DNA of 64,000 nucleotides from Actinomycetaceae bacterium (GTDB lineage Bacteria; Actinomycetota; Actinomycetes; Actinomycetales; Actinomycetaceae), in contig JAUNHH010000002.1 in NCBI GenBank assembly GCA_030524055.1, positions 187,186 to 251,185 of the forward strand, in the 5' to 3' direction. A program made the translations under genes and the position numbers. Shown here piece by piece: positions 55,216-64,000 of the stretch. Within the stretch, counting starts at the first letter, position 1. Each line of letters begins with the position of its first letter. The notes beneath the pieces were generated by a model, which worked only from the letters and a program-made list of their open reading frames with translations, did not search any database and was not told where the DNA came from.

Positions 55216-56601
55216 ATGGAAACTACTGCCACCCAGCCCACCGGCGAGGACAGCCTGAACAGCTCACTTGCCACCGAGAATGAGTCTGCTCAGCCTGCCC
55301 CTGATGGGACCTTAACCGTGGGTGAGCGCACTGTTGCCCTTCCTCGGGAAAAAGCCACTGTTGGCCAAGACGGCGTGCGTATTGCCCGTGTCATGTCCGA
55401 TGCTGATGTGGTGACCCTTGATACCGGGTTTACAAATACTGCCTCATGTAAATCCTCAGTGACATATATTGATGGTGACGCGGGTATTTTGCGATATCGT
55501 GGATATCCCATTGACCAATTAGCGCGGAACTCGAATTTCCTTGAAGTTGCCTATTTACTGATTCATGGGGAATTACCTGATGCTCCGGCATTGGAATCCT
55601 TTATGCGTCGGATTAATAAGCATCGTCTCCTCCACGAGGACTTTAAAGCCTTCTTTACGGCATTCCCTGCTAATGGTCACCCAATGGCTATTCTGCAGGC
55701 CGGCATTGCTGGTTTAGCCACCTATTATGAGCACACTCTTGATCCGCGCGACCCAGACCAATTAGAACGCGCCCTTGTGCTGCTTATGGCGAAAGTGCCC
55801 ACAATGATTTCCTATATTGCAAAGCGGGCCGCTGGTCTTCCTTTGCTGTATCCGGATTCAGGCCGGGGATACACCGAAGACTTTATTCGGATGACCTTCG
55901 GCATGCCCTACCAGGCATATGACATTGACCCTGCTGTCGTGCGCGCCCTGGATATGCTCTTTATCCTTCACGCTGATCACGAACAGAATTGCTCGACGTC
56001 AACAGTGCGTTTAGTGGGCTCTTCCCAGGCAAATCTTTATGCCTCTGTTGCTGCAGGTGTGGGCGCTCTTGCTGGCCCTCTCCACGGCGGAGCAAATGAA
56101 GCCGTTCTGCGTATGCTCCACCAGATTCGCGATTCTGGCGATACCGCGCATTCCTATGTGGATAAGGTGAAGAATAAAGTCGAAGGCGTTCGACTTATGG
56201 GCTTTGGTCACCGGGTCTATAAGAATTACGATCCCCGTGCGGCCATTGTGAAAGACACGGCTCACGAAGTTCTCTCCCGTTTAGGTAAACGCGATGAGCT
56301 GCTGGATATCGCCATGGAATTAGAAGAGATTGCTCTCAGCGATGACTACTTTAAAGAGCGCAAACTCTACCCGAATGTCGATTTCTATACGGGCCTCATC
56401 TATTCGGCAATGGGCTTCCCCACGAAGATGTTCACCCCGCTTTTCGCATTAGGGCGCCTGCCAGGCTGGATTGCCCAATACATCGAAATGACTCGCGACC
56501 CCGAAAATAAAATTGGGCGTCCCCGTCAGGTGTATGTCGGCGTTGTGGAACGCGATTATGTGCCTCTGCGTCAGCGCGTGGCCCGTAAAGGCCAAAGCTA
56601 A
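55216..56601 (+). CDS. gltA: citrate synthase (type II)
   Basis: The 461-aa enzyme condenses oxaloacetate and acetyl-CoA. Catalytic residues are visible in LHADHEQNCSTSTVR (His), GPLHGGANEAVL (His), GFGHRVYKNYDPRA and NVDFYTGLIY (Asp). The N-terminal 60 residues form the small beta-rich domain typical of hexameric type II enzymes. AAGGAGG sets the ATG. Its leader holds a CACCG/CGGTG inverted repeat. Confidence 0.96.
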   Translation: METTATQPTGEDSLNSSLATENESAQPAPDGTLTVGERTVALPREKATVGQDGVRIARVMSDADVVTLDTGFTNTASCKSSVTYIDGDAGILRYRGYPIDQLARNSNFLEVAYLLIHGELPDAPALESFMRRINKHRLLHEDFKAFFTAFPANGHPMAILQAGIAGLATYYEHTLDPRDPDQLERALVLLMAKVPTMISYIAKRAAGLPLLYPDSGRGYTEDFIRMTFGMPYQAYDIDPAVVRALDMLFILHADHEQNCSTSTVRLVGSSQANLYASVAAGVGALAGPLHGGANEAVLRMLHQIRDSGDTAHSYVDKVKNKVEGVRLMGFGHRVYKNYDPRAAIVKDTAHEVLSRLGKRDELLDIAMELEEIALSDDYFKERKLYPNVDFYTGLIYSAMGFPTKMFTPLFALGRLPGWIAQYIEMTRDPENKIGRPRQVYVGVVERDYVPLRQRVARKGQS

Positions 56602-56621
56602 TACGGCCAATGCGGTGTTGA

Positions 56622-56675
56622 TATAAAGGCTGGGCCCCGCCCTCGTCAATGGACGAGGACGGGGCCCACCTTTAT
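56622..56675. terminator. bidirectional terminator made of two inverted copies of the word
   Basis: The stem runs from ATAAAGG (56622) through GGGCCCCGCCCTCGTC (56632-56647), loop AATG, and GACGAGGACGGGGCCC (56652-56667) to CCTTTAT. One arm is an exact 13-bp word, the other a one-base variant in reverse. It serves convergent gltA and dapD. Confidence 0.92.
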
Positions 56676-56681
56676 TCCTGG

Positions 56682-57659
56682 CTAGATCAGATCATCATCG
56701 GGAAAAATAATCCCTTCACTTGACCGCGCTAACGCTTCCACCCGACCAGAGAGCGAATTTCGGCGGAAAAGGACATTTGACGCGCCCGCCAGGTCACGCG
56801 CTGACACGGTCCGAGGCTCAGCGAAAAGACCATTCGACCCTGGGATGACACCACCACTGGGCATAAGAGCCACCTTTGTGCCAGCGGTTAAATACAGACC
56901 CGCCTCAACCACACAATCATCACCCAAAGGAATACCCAAACCGGCATTTGCCCCAAGAAGGCAGCGATTGCCTAGGCGAACGCGTTCACGATCCCCACTG
57001 GATAGGGTGCCCATCATGGATGCGCCACCACCCACATCGGATCCCTCACCAATGACAACGCCCTGAGAAATACGGCCCTCAACGGTAGATGGCCCCAAGG
57101 TGCCAGCGTTGTAATTCACTGACCCAGCGGGGGAAACCGTTGTGCCCTCCGCTAAATACGCACCTAGGCGCACATTTGCCCCAGGGGCAATCCGCACCCC
57201 GGAAGGCACCACATAATTCACCATGGGCGGGAACTTATCGACCCCAAGAACGGTGATAGGAGCGCCTGTCGCCACCCGTAAACGCAGCCGCGTTGCCTCA
57301 AAACCCTCTACAGCACACGGCCCAGCTGAGGTCCACACAACATTTGGCAGACGAGAGAAAATCCCTTCCAAGTTCAAGGAGTTCGGGCGCACCAAACGAT
57401 GAGACAGCAAGTGAAGACGTAAATAGGCGTCCGCCGTGGACGTCGGCTGATCCTGAAGGTCAGCAGTGCATGTCACGATGGTGGTGCTGACCTGACGCGC
57501 CTCATCCTTGGATTGCATTGCGCCTAAGGTCTCTAAAAGATCGGCGTCAGCTCCGTCTTCCTTAGGGCCCAGGTGTGGCTTCGGGTACCACACGTCCAAG
57601 GTCTGTCCAGTATTTGTCACTGTGGCGAGGCCAATGCCCCAAGCGGAAGTCGTGTCCAT
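56682..57659 (-). CDS. dapD: tetrahydrodipicolinate N-succinyltransferase
   Basis: The 325-aa protein succinylates tetrahydrodipicolinate with succinyl-CoA, the first step of the branch in which dapC acts. Its second half is a left-handed beta helix of hexapeptide repeats (VRIAPGANVRLGAYLAEGTT, VIGEGSDVGGGASMMGTLSS, LGNRCLLGANAGLGIPLGDD). The N-terminal part is the actinobacterial type. TAGGCT lies 6 bases before the ATG without a ribosome binding site. Confidence 0.95.
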   Translation of the reverse strand: MDTTSAWGIGLATVTNTGQTLDVWYPKPHLGPKEDGADADLLETLGAMQSKDEARQVSTTIVTCTADLQDQPTSTADAYLRLHLLSHRLVRPNSLNLEGIFSRLPNVVWTSAGPCAVEGFEATRLRLRVATGAPITVLGVDKFPPMVNYVVPSGVRIAPGANVRLGAYLAEGTTVSPAGSVNYNAGTLGPSTVEGRISQGVVIGEGSDVGGGASMMGTLSSGDRERVRLGNRCLLGANAGLGIPLGDDCVVEAGLYLTAGTKVALMPSGGVIPGSNGLFAEPRTVSARDLAGASNVLFRRNSLSGRVEALARSSEGIIFPDDDLI

Positions 57660-57767
57660 GGGTTAAGCCTAGGGGTATGCCTGCGAAGTTCCTAGCAGTA
57701 TCCGCTAGGCAACATTGACGAGGGCCGGGGGGCAGGCGTATTTCAGGCGGGAACCTAGCCTCACCAA

Positions 57768-58463
57768 TTAGAGGCCTCGGCGCCCATCCCATAGATCGTG
57801 CCACCGCAGTCCCAACTGTGACACCAACTGACGCACGAGAGGCAGGGAAATTCCCACTACCGAATGGGGATCTCCCTCAATGCCTCGAATGTAGGCGCCG
57901 CCCAGGCCATCCAAAGTGAAAGAGCCTGCCACATGGAGGGGCTCTCCTGAATCGACATAGGCGTTGATTTCGTCGTCCTCAATATGAGAGAAATGGACGG
58001 TTGTCGCGGCAGAGTCCTGTACAGCAGCCACAACCTTTCGGCAGGCAGAACCGCTCCTGGCTGAGAGGTGGATAAGATGATGCCCCGTCCACAAAATGGG
58101 AGAGGAGTCACTCATTACCCGAATCCGCCTGCGTGCTTCCTCAGCACTGGCAGGTTTGCCCACCATTTCCCCATTGAGTTCCAACATGGAATCACAGCCA
58201 ATAACCAGGAGTTCTTCGCCTGGGGCTGGATCGTTGGCATCTGGTGCGCACAACGCCTGGGCAACCTCTTCACATTTGGCGCCCGCTAAGGTGCAGACCT
58301 CCATATGTGCAGTAGTAGAGCCGCCGCTGAAAGCCCTGCCATCTGGAAGGCTAGCGAGAATCGCGTCCTCATCCACGGTTGATACCCGAATAATTGGGGT
58401 AATCCCGGCGGAAATGAGGGTGGCTTTACGGGCAGGGGATTGTGAGGCAAGAACAAGACGCAT
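57768..58463 (-). CDS. maf: Maf-like nucleoside triphosphate pyrophosphatase
   Basis: The 231-aa protein has LASQSPARKATLISAGI at the start, the metal and substrate block GCDSMLELNGEMVGKP and the end GVSLPLVRQLVSQLGLRW in the usual form. Maf hydrolyses non-canonical or modified NTPs and can delay septum formation. It is transcribed towards dapD with a ~110-bp gap that contains a copy of the word (57718). Confidence 0.9.
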   Translation of the reverse strand: MRLVLASQSPARKATLISAGITPIIRVSTVDEDAILASLPDGRAFSGGSTTAHMEVCTLAGAKCEEVAQALCAPDANDPAPGEELLVIGCDSMLELNGEMVGKPASAEEARRRIRVMSDSSPILWTGHHLIHLSARSGSACRKVVAAVQDSAATTVHFSHIEDDEINAYVDSGEPLHVAGSFTLDGLGGAYIRGIEGDPHSVVGISLPLVRQLVSQLGLRWHDLWDGRRGL

Positions 58464-58540
58464 AGATCTATTCTTCCGTCTTGTCCAGAAAATAATGTCC
58501 GTGCCGCTATGTCAGAGTGTCGAAGTCCTCTACACTTAAG

Positions 58541-59641
58541 GTGACAATGAGCACAATTGATCAGGGTAGTACCGTGCCACCCGATGGCACCTCTGAAGAA
58601 GATCCCCGTATCGCCGCTGGCGATGCGGTTCTTTCCGGTACCTATAGTGATTCGACCGTATCGGCCTACCTACCTCATCTCCTTGGCGGGCAGATGATCT
58701 ACTCGGCTCGCGATATTGCCACGTACACCGGCACCTCTATCGAATCGGTGCGCGACTTCTGGTCCAATATGGGCACCCCTGTCCGTGATGAGGAAGCCGT
58801 GGTCTATACCGCGCGTGACCTTGATATGTACTCCGCTTCCATGGACTTGGTGGAGTCAGGGGCAATAGATGGAGCCACCAGTCGCTCCCTTTTACGTGCG
58901 AGTTCTCATCTGGCTGACCGGCTCAGCCTGTGGCAAGTCGAAGCCCTCGTTGAAGATGCCGTGCGCCGCCATGGTTTGGATGACACGAGCGCGCGTATTT
59001 ACGTTCTCGACCATATGCGCGAAAGAATTGCTGATCTGGAGCGGATGGCCGTTCATGCCTGGCAACGCCAATTGGAGTCGTTATTGACGCGTATGGAAGC
59101 TGAAGTAGCCCGGCGTGGCCTTGAAGTAATGAGTTCTCGTTTTCCGCTTAATCGCTCGCTGGGCTTCGTCGATATGGTTTCCTACACCTCAACCTCAACG
59201 ATTATGGGGGAGTCGTTAGTTGGCTTGATCCAGCGCTTTGAAGATGAATCTCGTGCGGCGGTGACCGATGCGGGTGGGCGTGTAGTGAAAATGATTGGCG
59301 ATGCCGTGATGTATATCGCTGACGATCTTCATACCGGACTTGAAGTTGCCACTTCCCTCATGGAACGCCTTGGCGCTGATGATGAGATCCTTCCAGTTCG
59401 CGCCTCCTTTGTCCGAGGGGATGTTTTCTCTCGATCGGGAGATGTTTTCGGTCCCACAGTGAATCTCGCCGCGCGTCTGGCAGATATTGCGCCAGTCGGC
59501 CAAATCCTCACCGACCCTTCGACTGCCGCTGCTATTGCTGCAGGTGAACTGGGTGGAGAGTATGTCCTTGAGGAGTTTCCTACAGCAGATGTGCGTGGTT
59601 TTGGCCAGATTTCTCCCTACCGTGTGGCTCCGGCCTCGTAA
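58541..59641 (+). CDS. class III adenylate cyclase with Rv1264-like regulatory domain
   Basis: The C-terminal ~165 residues are a class III cyclase catalytic domain: GFVDMVSYTSTSTIM (metal Asp), GRVVKMIGDAVMYIADD (Lys, second metal Asp) and GPTVNLAARLADIAP (transition-state Asn and Arg). The N-terminal ~200 residues (MIYSARDIATYTGTSIES, a helix-rich middle, then a long helix) resemble the autoinhibitory pH-sensing domain of Mycobacterium Rv1264. Start GTG 58541 or ATG 58547; TACACT at 58531-58536 suggests a leaderless mRNA. The stop codon region carries a GGCC-type copy of the word. Confidence 0.85.
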   Translation: MTMSTIDQGSTVPPDGTSEEDPRIAAGDAVLSGTYSDSTVSAYLPHLLGGQMIYSARDIATYTGTSIESVRDFWSNMGTPVRDEEAVVYTARDLDMYSASMDLVESGAIDGATSRSLLRASSHLADRLSLWQVEALVEDAVRRHGLDDTSARIYVLDHMRERIADLERMAVHAWQRQLESLLTRMEAEVARRGLEVMSSRFPLNRSLGFVDMVSYTSTSTIMGESLVGLIQRFEDESRAAVTDAGGRVVKMIGDAVMYIADDLHTGLEVATSLMERLGADDEILPVRASFVRGDVFSRSGDVFGPTVNLAARLADIAPVGQILTDPSTAAAIAAGELGGEYVLEEFPTADVRGFGQISPYRVAPAS

Positions 59642-59861
59642 AGGCTTGCTCCGTCCTCGTTAGTTGGAATAAGCGCAGGTGAGCGCATCGATCCTCGAGT
59701 GAACTCCCCGTTTTACATGGTGAAAACCAGGTGAAGAAAAGGCAATGGAAAGGGTAAAATTCCCTTGTGCCTCAGCGGCGCACCTTTACGATATGTAATA
59801 CTGGGTTCGCTTTGGTCAAAAGAGCTGAAAGAAACCCCTTGTGACGGTATAGGATATTCCA

Positions 59862-60542
59862 GTGACCACAGTTCTCCTCGTCGAAGACGACCCCGCGATC
59901 TCCGAACCTCTCGCTCGCGCACTCGGGCGTGAAGGTTACGAGGTCCGCGCCCACGGCACTGGCCGGGGGGCGCTCGCTGAAGTAGATGGTGCTGACCTTG
60001 TCGTACTTGACCTAGGTCTACCAGATATTGATGGGCTTGAGGTTGCCCGCGAGATTCGATCCGCTGGGCGCACCCTTCCTATTCTGATCCTCACTGCCAG
60101 GACAGATGAAGTGGATATGGTTGTCGGGCTTGACGCTGGAGCCGATGACTATGTCACCAAGCCTTTCCGCTTGGCTGAACTTTTGGCTCGTGTTCGTGCA
60201 CTATTGCGACGCGCCCTTGGTGAAGCCATTGACACTGATTTGGCCGCTCAGGATGTCCGCGTCGATGTCCAGGCTCACCGAGCTTTCCGTGGCGACCGTG
60301 AACTGCAACTGACTGCTAAAGAATTCGAGCTACTGCGCGTACTCGTTCGCGAAGCGGGAAATGTTGTTGAAAGGGACTCCCTCATGCGTGAAGTATGGGG
60401 ATCTGACCCTACAGGCTCAACAAAAACCCTGGATATGCACGTGTCCTGGTTGCGTCGCAAACTTGGTGATGACGCTGCTGACCCGCATTACGTCACTACC
60501 GTGCGTGGAATGGGTTTCCGCTTTGAAAGGAATGCCCGCTAG
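59862..60542 (+). CDS. OmpR/PhoB-family response regulator
   Basis: The 226-aa regulator has a receiver domain with acidic pair D9-D10, phospho-acceptor D50 (VVLDLGLPD) and Lys in VTKPFRLAEL, and a C-terminal winged helix (ELQLTAKEFELLRVLVREAG, TLDMHVSWLRRKLG). It pairs with the histidine kinase encoded downstream. GTG 59862 is 6 bases after TAGGAT (59850-59855). A strong hairpin separates the two genes. Confidence 0.93.
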   Translation: MTTVLLVEDDPAISEPLARALGREGYEVRAHGTGRGALAEVDGADLVVLDLGLPDIDGLEVAREIRSAGRTLPILILTARTDEVDMVVGLDAGADDYVTKPFRLAELLARVRALLRRALGEAIDTDLAAQDVRVDVQAHRAFRGDRELQLTAKEFELLRVLVREAGNVVERDSLMREVWGSDPTGSTKTLDMHVSWLRRKLGDDAADPHYVTTVRGMGFRFERNAR

Positions 60543-60556
60543 TACTGGTTTCGCAG

Positions 60557-60588
60557 GCGTCAGTGCTGTTGGGCCACAGCACTGACGC
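60557..60588 (+). terminator. strong hairpin between response regulator and kinase genes
   Basis: GCGTCAGTGCTGT (60557-60569) pairs perfectly with ACAGCACTGACGC (60576-60588), loop of six. No T-run follows; the kinase ribosome binding site comes ten bases later. It may lower kinase expression or stabilise the regulator mRNA. Confidence 0.8.
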
Positions 60589-60600
60589 TAGGGGAAAGCA

Positions 60601-61926
60601 ATGCGCAAAAGAGCTGTTCGGATGATCCTTGGGGCGGTCACCGTGGTCGCCCTCGTGCTGGGTATTCCCGGTGCTATCGCTGCATCAATTCTGGTGTGGC
60701 GTACTGAACAGCGCGAACTGGACACTCGCGTCCAGTCGGTTGTGCGTGCCGTTGACCGACGCCGTCAAGTCCGCGAAACAGTACCGCTGAGCGTATTAGA
60801 AGAATATGCCAGCCCTCTTACTACGGGTCAGGAAGATGCGCATGTGCGCGTCAAAATCCCCATGACTCCGGTCATTATTGTGGGTGAGCCCGTGAAACAC
60901 CCCGCCCTCTTCTCTATGGGGTCCTCGCCCTCGGGTACCAGTGTACGAATGACAATTTCTGCCTGGCCTGTCATCCAAAGGATTGTCTTTGTCTGCCTCC
61001 TTTTTGTGGCAGGAATGGGAGTGTCCCTCCTTATTGGGTGGGGTTTGGCTTCACGCCTTGCCCGTCGCCTTTCTGCACCACTGATTTACTTATCCGCCCA
61101 GGCAGAACAAATCGGATCCGGACAGGTGCGTGCCCGGGTGCGTCCCAGTGGCATTGAAGAAATCGACCTCGTTCAAGAAGAACTCGTGCGCACTGGGGAA
61201 CGTATGGCAGGGCGTCTTGCTGCCGAACGTCAATTTGCTGCCGATGCCTCCCACCAATTGCGAACCCCCCTGACAGCTCTGTCAATGCGGCTTGAGGAAA
61301 TCGAATTGATTTCCACAGAAGAGGAAGTTCAAGAGGAAGCCCGCTCCTGCCTGGAACAGGTCGAGCGTCTCACGGCTGTGGTCTCCGACCTTTTGGACAC
61401 CTCAAAACGTATGGGCAGTAATACGGAAGCCCTCCATATTCTCGAAGTCTTCAATACGCAGCTTGAAGAATGGGAAGATCAATTTAAGCAGGCAGGTCGG
61501 ACCCTGATCTTCTCTGACGAAGCGGAAATCCCCGTCCTGGCTGACGCTGGGAAACTCTCGCAAGTTTTGGCCACTCTCATTGAAAATGCTCTTCGCTACG
61601 GCGCTGGCACCACACGCGTCGTCGCGCGTAAATCCTCCAGTTCTCGCGGGGTCGTTATTGATGTCTCTGACGAGGGCGAAGGTGTCGATGAGGATATCGC
61701 CCAAGACATTTTTGAATACGGTGTGTCCGGGCATGGGTCCACAGGAATCGGTCTGGCCTTGGCCCGTGACCTCGCTAGCGGTATGGGTGGCCGCCTGGAA
61801 CTCGCGGAAACGTCGCCGCCACTCTTTAGAGTCTCCTTGGCAGCAGTGCCCGCTTCGCTGGACCCCGACCGGGTGATGCCTGTCGGGCCGGTAGTGTCTA
61901 TGGGTCGGCGCGCCAGGCGCTTCTAG
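60601..61926 (+). CDS. sensor histidine kinase
   Basis: The 441-aa membrane kinase has transmembrane segments at about 9-31 and 122-146, a short extracellular loop of ~90 residues between them, a HAMP-like linker (SAPLIYLSAQAEQIGSGQVR), the HisKA box ADASHQLRTPLTAL (His ~217) and an ATPase domain with ENALRYGAG (N-box), VSDEGEGVDEDIAQ and STGIGLALARDLA (G-box). The target is the regulator encoded upstream. The signal is unknown. GGGGAAA precedes the start. Confidence 0.92.
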   Translation: MRKRAVRMILGAVTVVALVLGIPGAIAASILVWRTEQRELDTRVQSVVRAVDRRRQVRETVPLSVLEEYASPLTTGQEDAHVRVKIPMTPVIIVGEPVKHPALFSMGSSPSGTSVRMTISAWPVIQRIVFVCLLFVAGMGVSLLIGWGLASRLARRLSAPLIYLSAQAEQIGSGQVRARVRPSGIEEIDLVQEELVRTGERMAGRLAAERQFAADASHQLRTPLTALSMRLEEIELISTEEEVQEEARSCLEQVERLTAVVSDLLDTSKRMGSNTEALHILEVFNTQLEEWEDQFKQAGRTLIFSDEAEIPVLADAGKLSQVLATLIENALRYGAGTTRVVARKSSSSRGVVIDVSDEGEGVDEDIAQDIFEYGVSGHGSTGIGLALARDLASGMGGRLELAETSPPLFRVSLAAVPASLDPDRVMPVGPVVSMGRRARRF

Positions 61927-62037
61927 AAGAGCTTTTCGAGAAAGCTCACTACGCACAAAGACACGTGAAAGACTACTGTTGACCTCGGCTCGCGTATTGT
62001 GAGCACACAGGAATAGGTTGAAGGAATAGGAGAGACC

Positions 62038-63258
62038 ATGGCGCCGATGATCACCTCGGACCTTGCCCCCTTAAAGCAGGTGATGCTTCACCGGCCGGGA
62101 AAGGAAATGGCTCGCCTCACTCCTGACAATATGGATGATCTGCTTTTTGATGACCTCCTGTGGATTGAACGTGCCCAAGAAGAGCATGACGCTTTCGCTG
62201 ATACCCTGCGTTCGCGTGGGGTTGAGGTTCTTCTCCTTCAGGATCTTTTAGCCTCCGCTTTAGACACCCCGGGTGGGCGAGAAATGGCCCTATTTGAGGC
62301 CTTTACCGATAATGACTTAGGGATTGGTGTGGCTGACCAGGTACGTTCCTGGGCGGCAACCCTGCCCGCTGCTGAGCTTAGTGAACTTCTTATTGCTGGC
62401 CTGACCTGCGGTGAGCTCCATGACGTCACCAGCGGGGCACAGTCTTTACTCCTGTCTACAATGGGCGATGACGACTTTGTGATCCCACCGCTGCCGAATC
62501 ATCTTTTTACGCGCGACACCTCAGCGTGGATTGGCCGTGGGGTCGTGGTGGGCACTATGCGTAAACCCGCCCGCCGCCGTGAATCGCTGAATGCTCGGAT
62601 TATTTACCGCCATGCCCCTCTATTTGCTGACGTCCACCCGCCCCTATGGGATGACGGTTTAGGGCCAGACCAGGCTGCTATTGAAGGCGGCGACATTATT
62701 GTGTTGGGTAATGGCGCTGTCTTAGTGGGTATGGGTGAACGCACTGGCGCCCAAGGCGTTGAACGGCTCGCTCACGCTTTGCTTCTTGACGGTGAAATCC
62801 GTGAAGTTATTGCCCTGCAAATGCCGAAAACCCGCGCACAAATGCACCTTGATACCGTGCTGACAATGGCAGATACCGGTGTTTTCGTGAAATATGCGGG
62901 CCTGGGAATGCTGCCGTCCTATTCCATTACTGCCGCCGATAAAGGCGGATTACATATTGAACCCCACGTGCCCGAAAAAATGCATCAGGTGATTGCCGCT
63001 GGCATGGGCTTGGATGATATTGAGGTTCTTTCCCCACCAATGGATGGGCCGGCAGCTGCCCGTGAACAGTGGCATGACGGGTCAAATTTGGTGGCTATTG
63101 CCCCGGGCGTTGTTGTGGCCTATGAACGCAATACGACCACGAATGAATTCCTCGCGGATCGTGGCATTGAAGTGTTGCCCATTGTTGGGTCGGAATTAGG
63201 ACGAGGGCGGGGTGGCCCTCGGTGTATGACCTGCCCTATTAGCCGCGCCGAAAATTAA
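62038..63258 (+). CDS. arcA: arginine deiminase
   Basis: The 406-aa enzyme converts arginine to citrulline and ammonia, the first step of the ADI pathway for ATP and acid resistance. Residues for guanidinium and catalysis are visible: LPNHLFTRDTSAW, AIEGGDIIVL, MHLDTVLTM and the nucleophile Cys in GGPRCMTCP (about residue 396). AGGAGAGACC precedes the ATG. The conserved GRGRGGP turn is encoded by a one-base variant of the dispersed word (63201-63213). arcB follows after ~105 bp that contain an exact copy. Confidence 0.96.
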   Translation: MAPMITSDLAPLKQVMLHRPGKEMARLTPDNMDDLLFDDLLWIERAQEEHDAFADTLRSRGVEVLLLQDLLASALDTPGGREMALFEAFTDNDLGIGVADQVRSWAATLPAAELSELLIAGLTCGELHDVTSGAQSLLLSTMGDDDFVIPPLPNHLFTRDTSAWIGRGVVVGTMRKPARRRESLNARIIYRHAPLFADVHPPLWDDGLGPDQAAIEGGDIIVLGNGAVLVGMGERTGAQGVERLAHALLLDGEIREVIALQMPKTRAQMHLDTVLTMADTGVFVKYAGLGMLPSYSITAADKGGLHIEPHVPEKMHQVIAAGMGLDDIEVLSPPMDGPAAAREQWHDGSNLVAIAPGVVVAYERNTTTNEFLADRGIEVLPIVGSELGRGRGGPRCMTCPISRAEN

Positions 63259-63363
63259 CAATACGTGCCCCGCCCTCGTCGCAGTGACAATCCTTTTTAG
63301 GACGCGCACCGAAGGTGGGAGAATGTGATCCCACAACTCGAAATCCCTTCTGGAAGGACCCCC

Positions 63364-64000
63364 ATGACCGTATCGCTTGCTGGACGCCACCTGCTCAAAG
63401 AACTCGACTTCACCCCCGAAGAATGGGTCAGCCTCATTGATCTGGCGGCGCAACTCAAAGCCGAGAAAAAAGAAGGACGCGAGCAGCAGCGTCTACGCGG
63501 CCTCAATATTGCCCTGATCTTTGAAAAGACCTCTACCCGTACCCGCTGCGCTTTTGAAGTCGCCGCTGCTGACCAGGGTGCACACTCCACATTCCTCGAC
63601 CCCAGCGCCAGCCAAATTGGCCATAAAGAATCCGTGGCTGACACTGCCCGCGTACTTGGCCGCATGTTTGATGGCATTGAATACCGCGGTGACTCCCAAG
63701 AAAAAGTCGAGATCCTCGCGGAACTTTCCGGCGTTCCCGTGTGGAATGGCCTCACCGATGACTGGCACCCCACCCAAATGCTGGCTGACGCACTCACCAT
63801 GCGCGAGCATTCCGACAAACCCCTCAATGAGGTCTCTTTCGCCTACGTGGGTGACGCCCGTTTTAATACCGGCCGTTCCCTCCTGGTCAACGGCGCCCTC
63901 ATCGGCGCTGACGTGCGTATTGTTGCTCCGAAATCGCTGTGGCCCAGTGACGACGTTATTACCGCCGCCCGCGAGGTGGCAGAAAAAACCGGTGCCACCA
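63364..64000 (+). CDS. arcB: ornithine carbamoyltransferase, N-terminal part
   Basis: The frame is open to the right edge with 212 codons visible. It has the carbamoyl phosphate loop FEKTSTRTR (STRTR at residues 57-61), the HPTQMLAD motif near 137 and [21 protein letters not shown] at the ornithine domain start. In the ADI pathway it runs in the catabolic direction, splitting citrulline to ornithine and carbamoyl phosphate. GGAAGGA precedes the ATG. Confidence 0.95.
   Translation, partial: MTVSLAGRHLLKELDFTPEEWVSLIDLAAQLKAEKKEGREQQRLRGLNIALIFEKTSTRTRCAFEVAAADQGAHSTFLDPSASQIGHKESVADTARVLGRMFDGIEYRGDSQEKVEILAELSGVPVWNGLTDDWHPTQMLADALTMREHSDKPLNEVSFAYVGDARFNTGRSLLVNGALIGADVRIVAPKSLWPSDDVITAAREVAEKTGAT

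Noticed and set aside
63201..63213. Copy of the dispersed word in arcA as evidence for selection on DNA
   Set aside because: The bases encode the conserved GRGRGGP turn of arginine deiminase, so protein constraint alone could explain this copy.

Overview
The window looks like a chromosome segment of a high-G+C Gram-positive bacterium, most likely of the Actinomycetaceae (Actinomyces/Schaalia-like). Pointers are a DtxR/IdeR-type iron box before a siderophore uptake operon, a CAP-domain surface protein ending in a sortase-type LAETG signal, the actinobacterial order ferredoxin-dapC-citrate synthase-dapD, PTS sugar uptake, an arginine deiminase pathway, and many genes with a TANNNT -10 box 6-7 bases before the start codon and no ribosome binding site (probable leaderless mRNAs). 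The assignment is inferred from gene content; no RNA gene is present to confirm it.

Layout. 1-4.6 kb: the end of a GH20 hexosaminidase, ispH, a DUF559 protein and ychF. 4.7-22 kb: an accessory region with three complete AAA+ ATPase/DUF4143 genes, a fourth reduced to its C-terminus, an hsdM start cut off by a mini-IS, DUF4291, a MerR/oxidoreductase pair, a YefM-YoeB toxin-antitoxin pair, an orphan antitoxin, and a FGGY kinase/G3P-dehydrogenase-like/DeoR cluster. 21.7-37 kb: meso-DAP dehydrogenase, the trehalose PTS operon with its GntR regulator, a further AAA ATPase with repeat operators, a beta-glucoside PTS operon controlled by a RAT/terminator switch (its bglG is frameshifted here), and glgX. 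37-44 kb: a PAS protein, a CAP/LAETG surface protein, a Gln-rich membrane protein, a 45-aa lipoprotein, an aldo-keto reductase and a GMP synthase without its amidotransferase domain. 44-50 kb: iron-siderophore ABC operon, an acyltransferase and a GH-A-like lipoprotein. 50-64 kb: mutarotase, typA, ferredoxin, dapC, gltA, dapD, maf, a class III cyclase, a two-component system, arcA and the start of arcB.

Two structures stand out. First, each AAA+/DUF4143 gene is preceded by a head-to-tail array of 22-23 bp units running up to the start codon; paralogues that resemble each other have similar units, and two further arrays sit before a degraded gene and before no gene. This suggests autoregulating or DNA-marking ATPase/nuclease-like genes with cognate iterons. 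Second, a 13-bp word GCCCCGCCCTCGT (variant with GGCC) is scattered over about 30 sites on both strands, in gaps, terminators and reading frames, like a DNA-uptake or recombination signal. A third family, two mirror-image arrays of 20-bp units around a palindromic centre (about 2.0 and 41.0 kb), is also unexplained.
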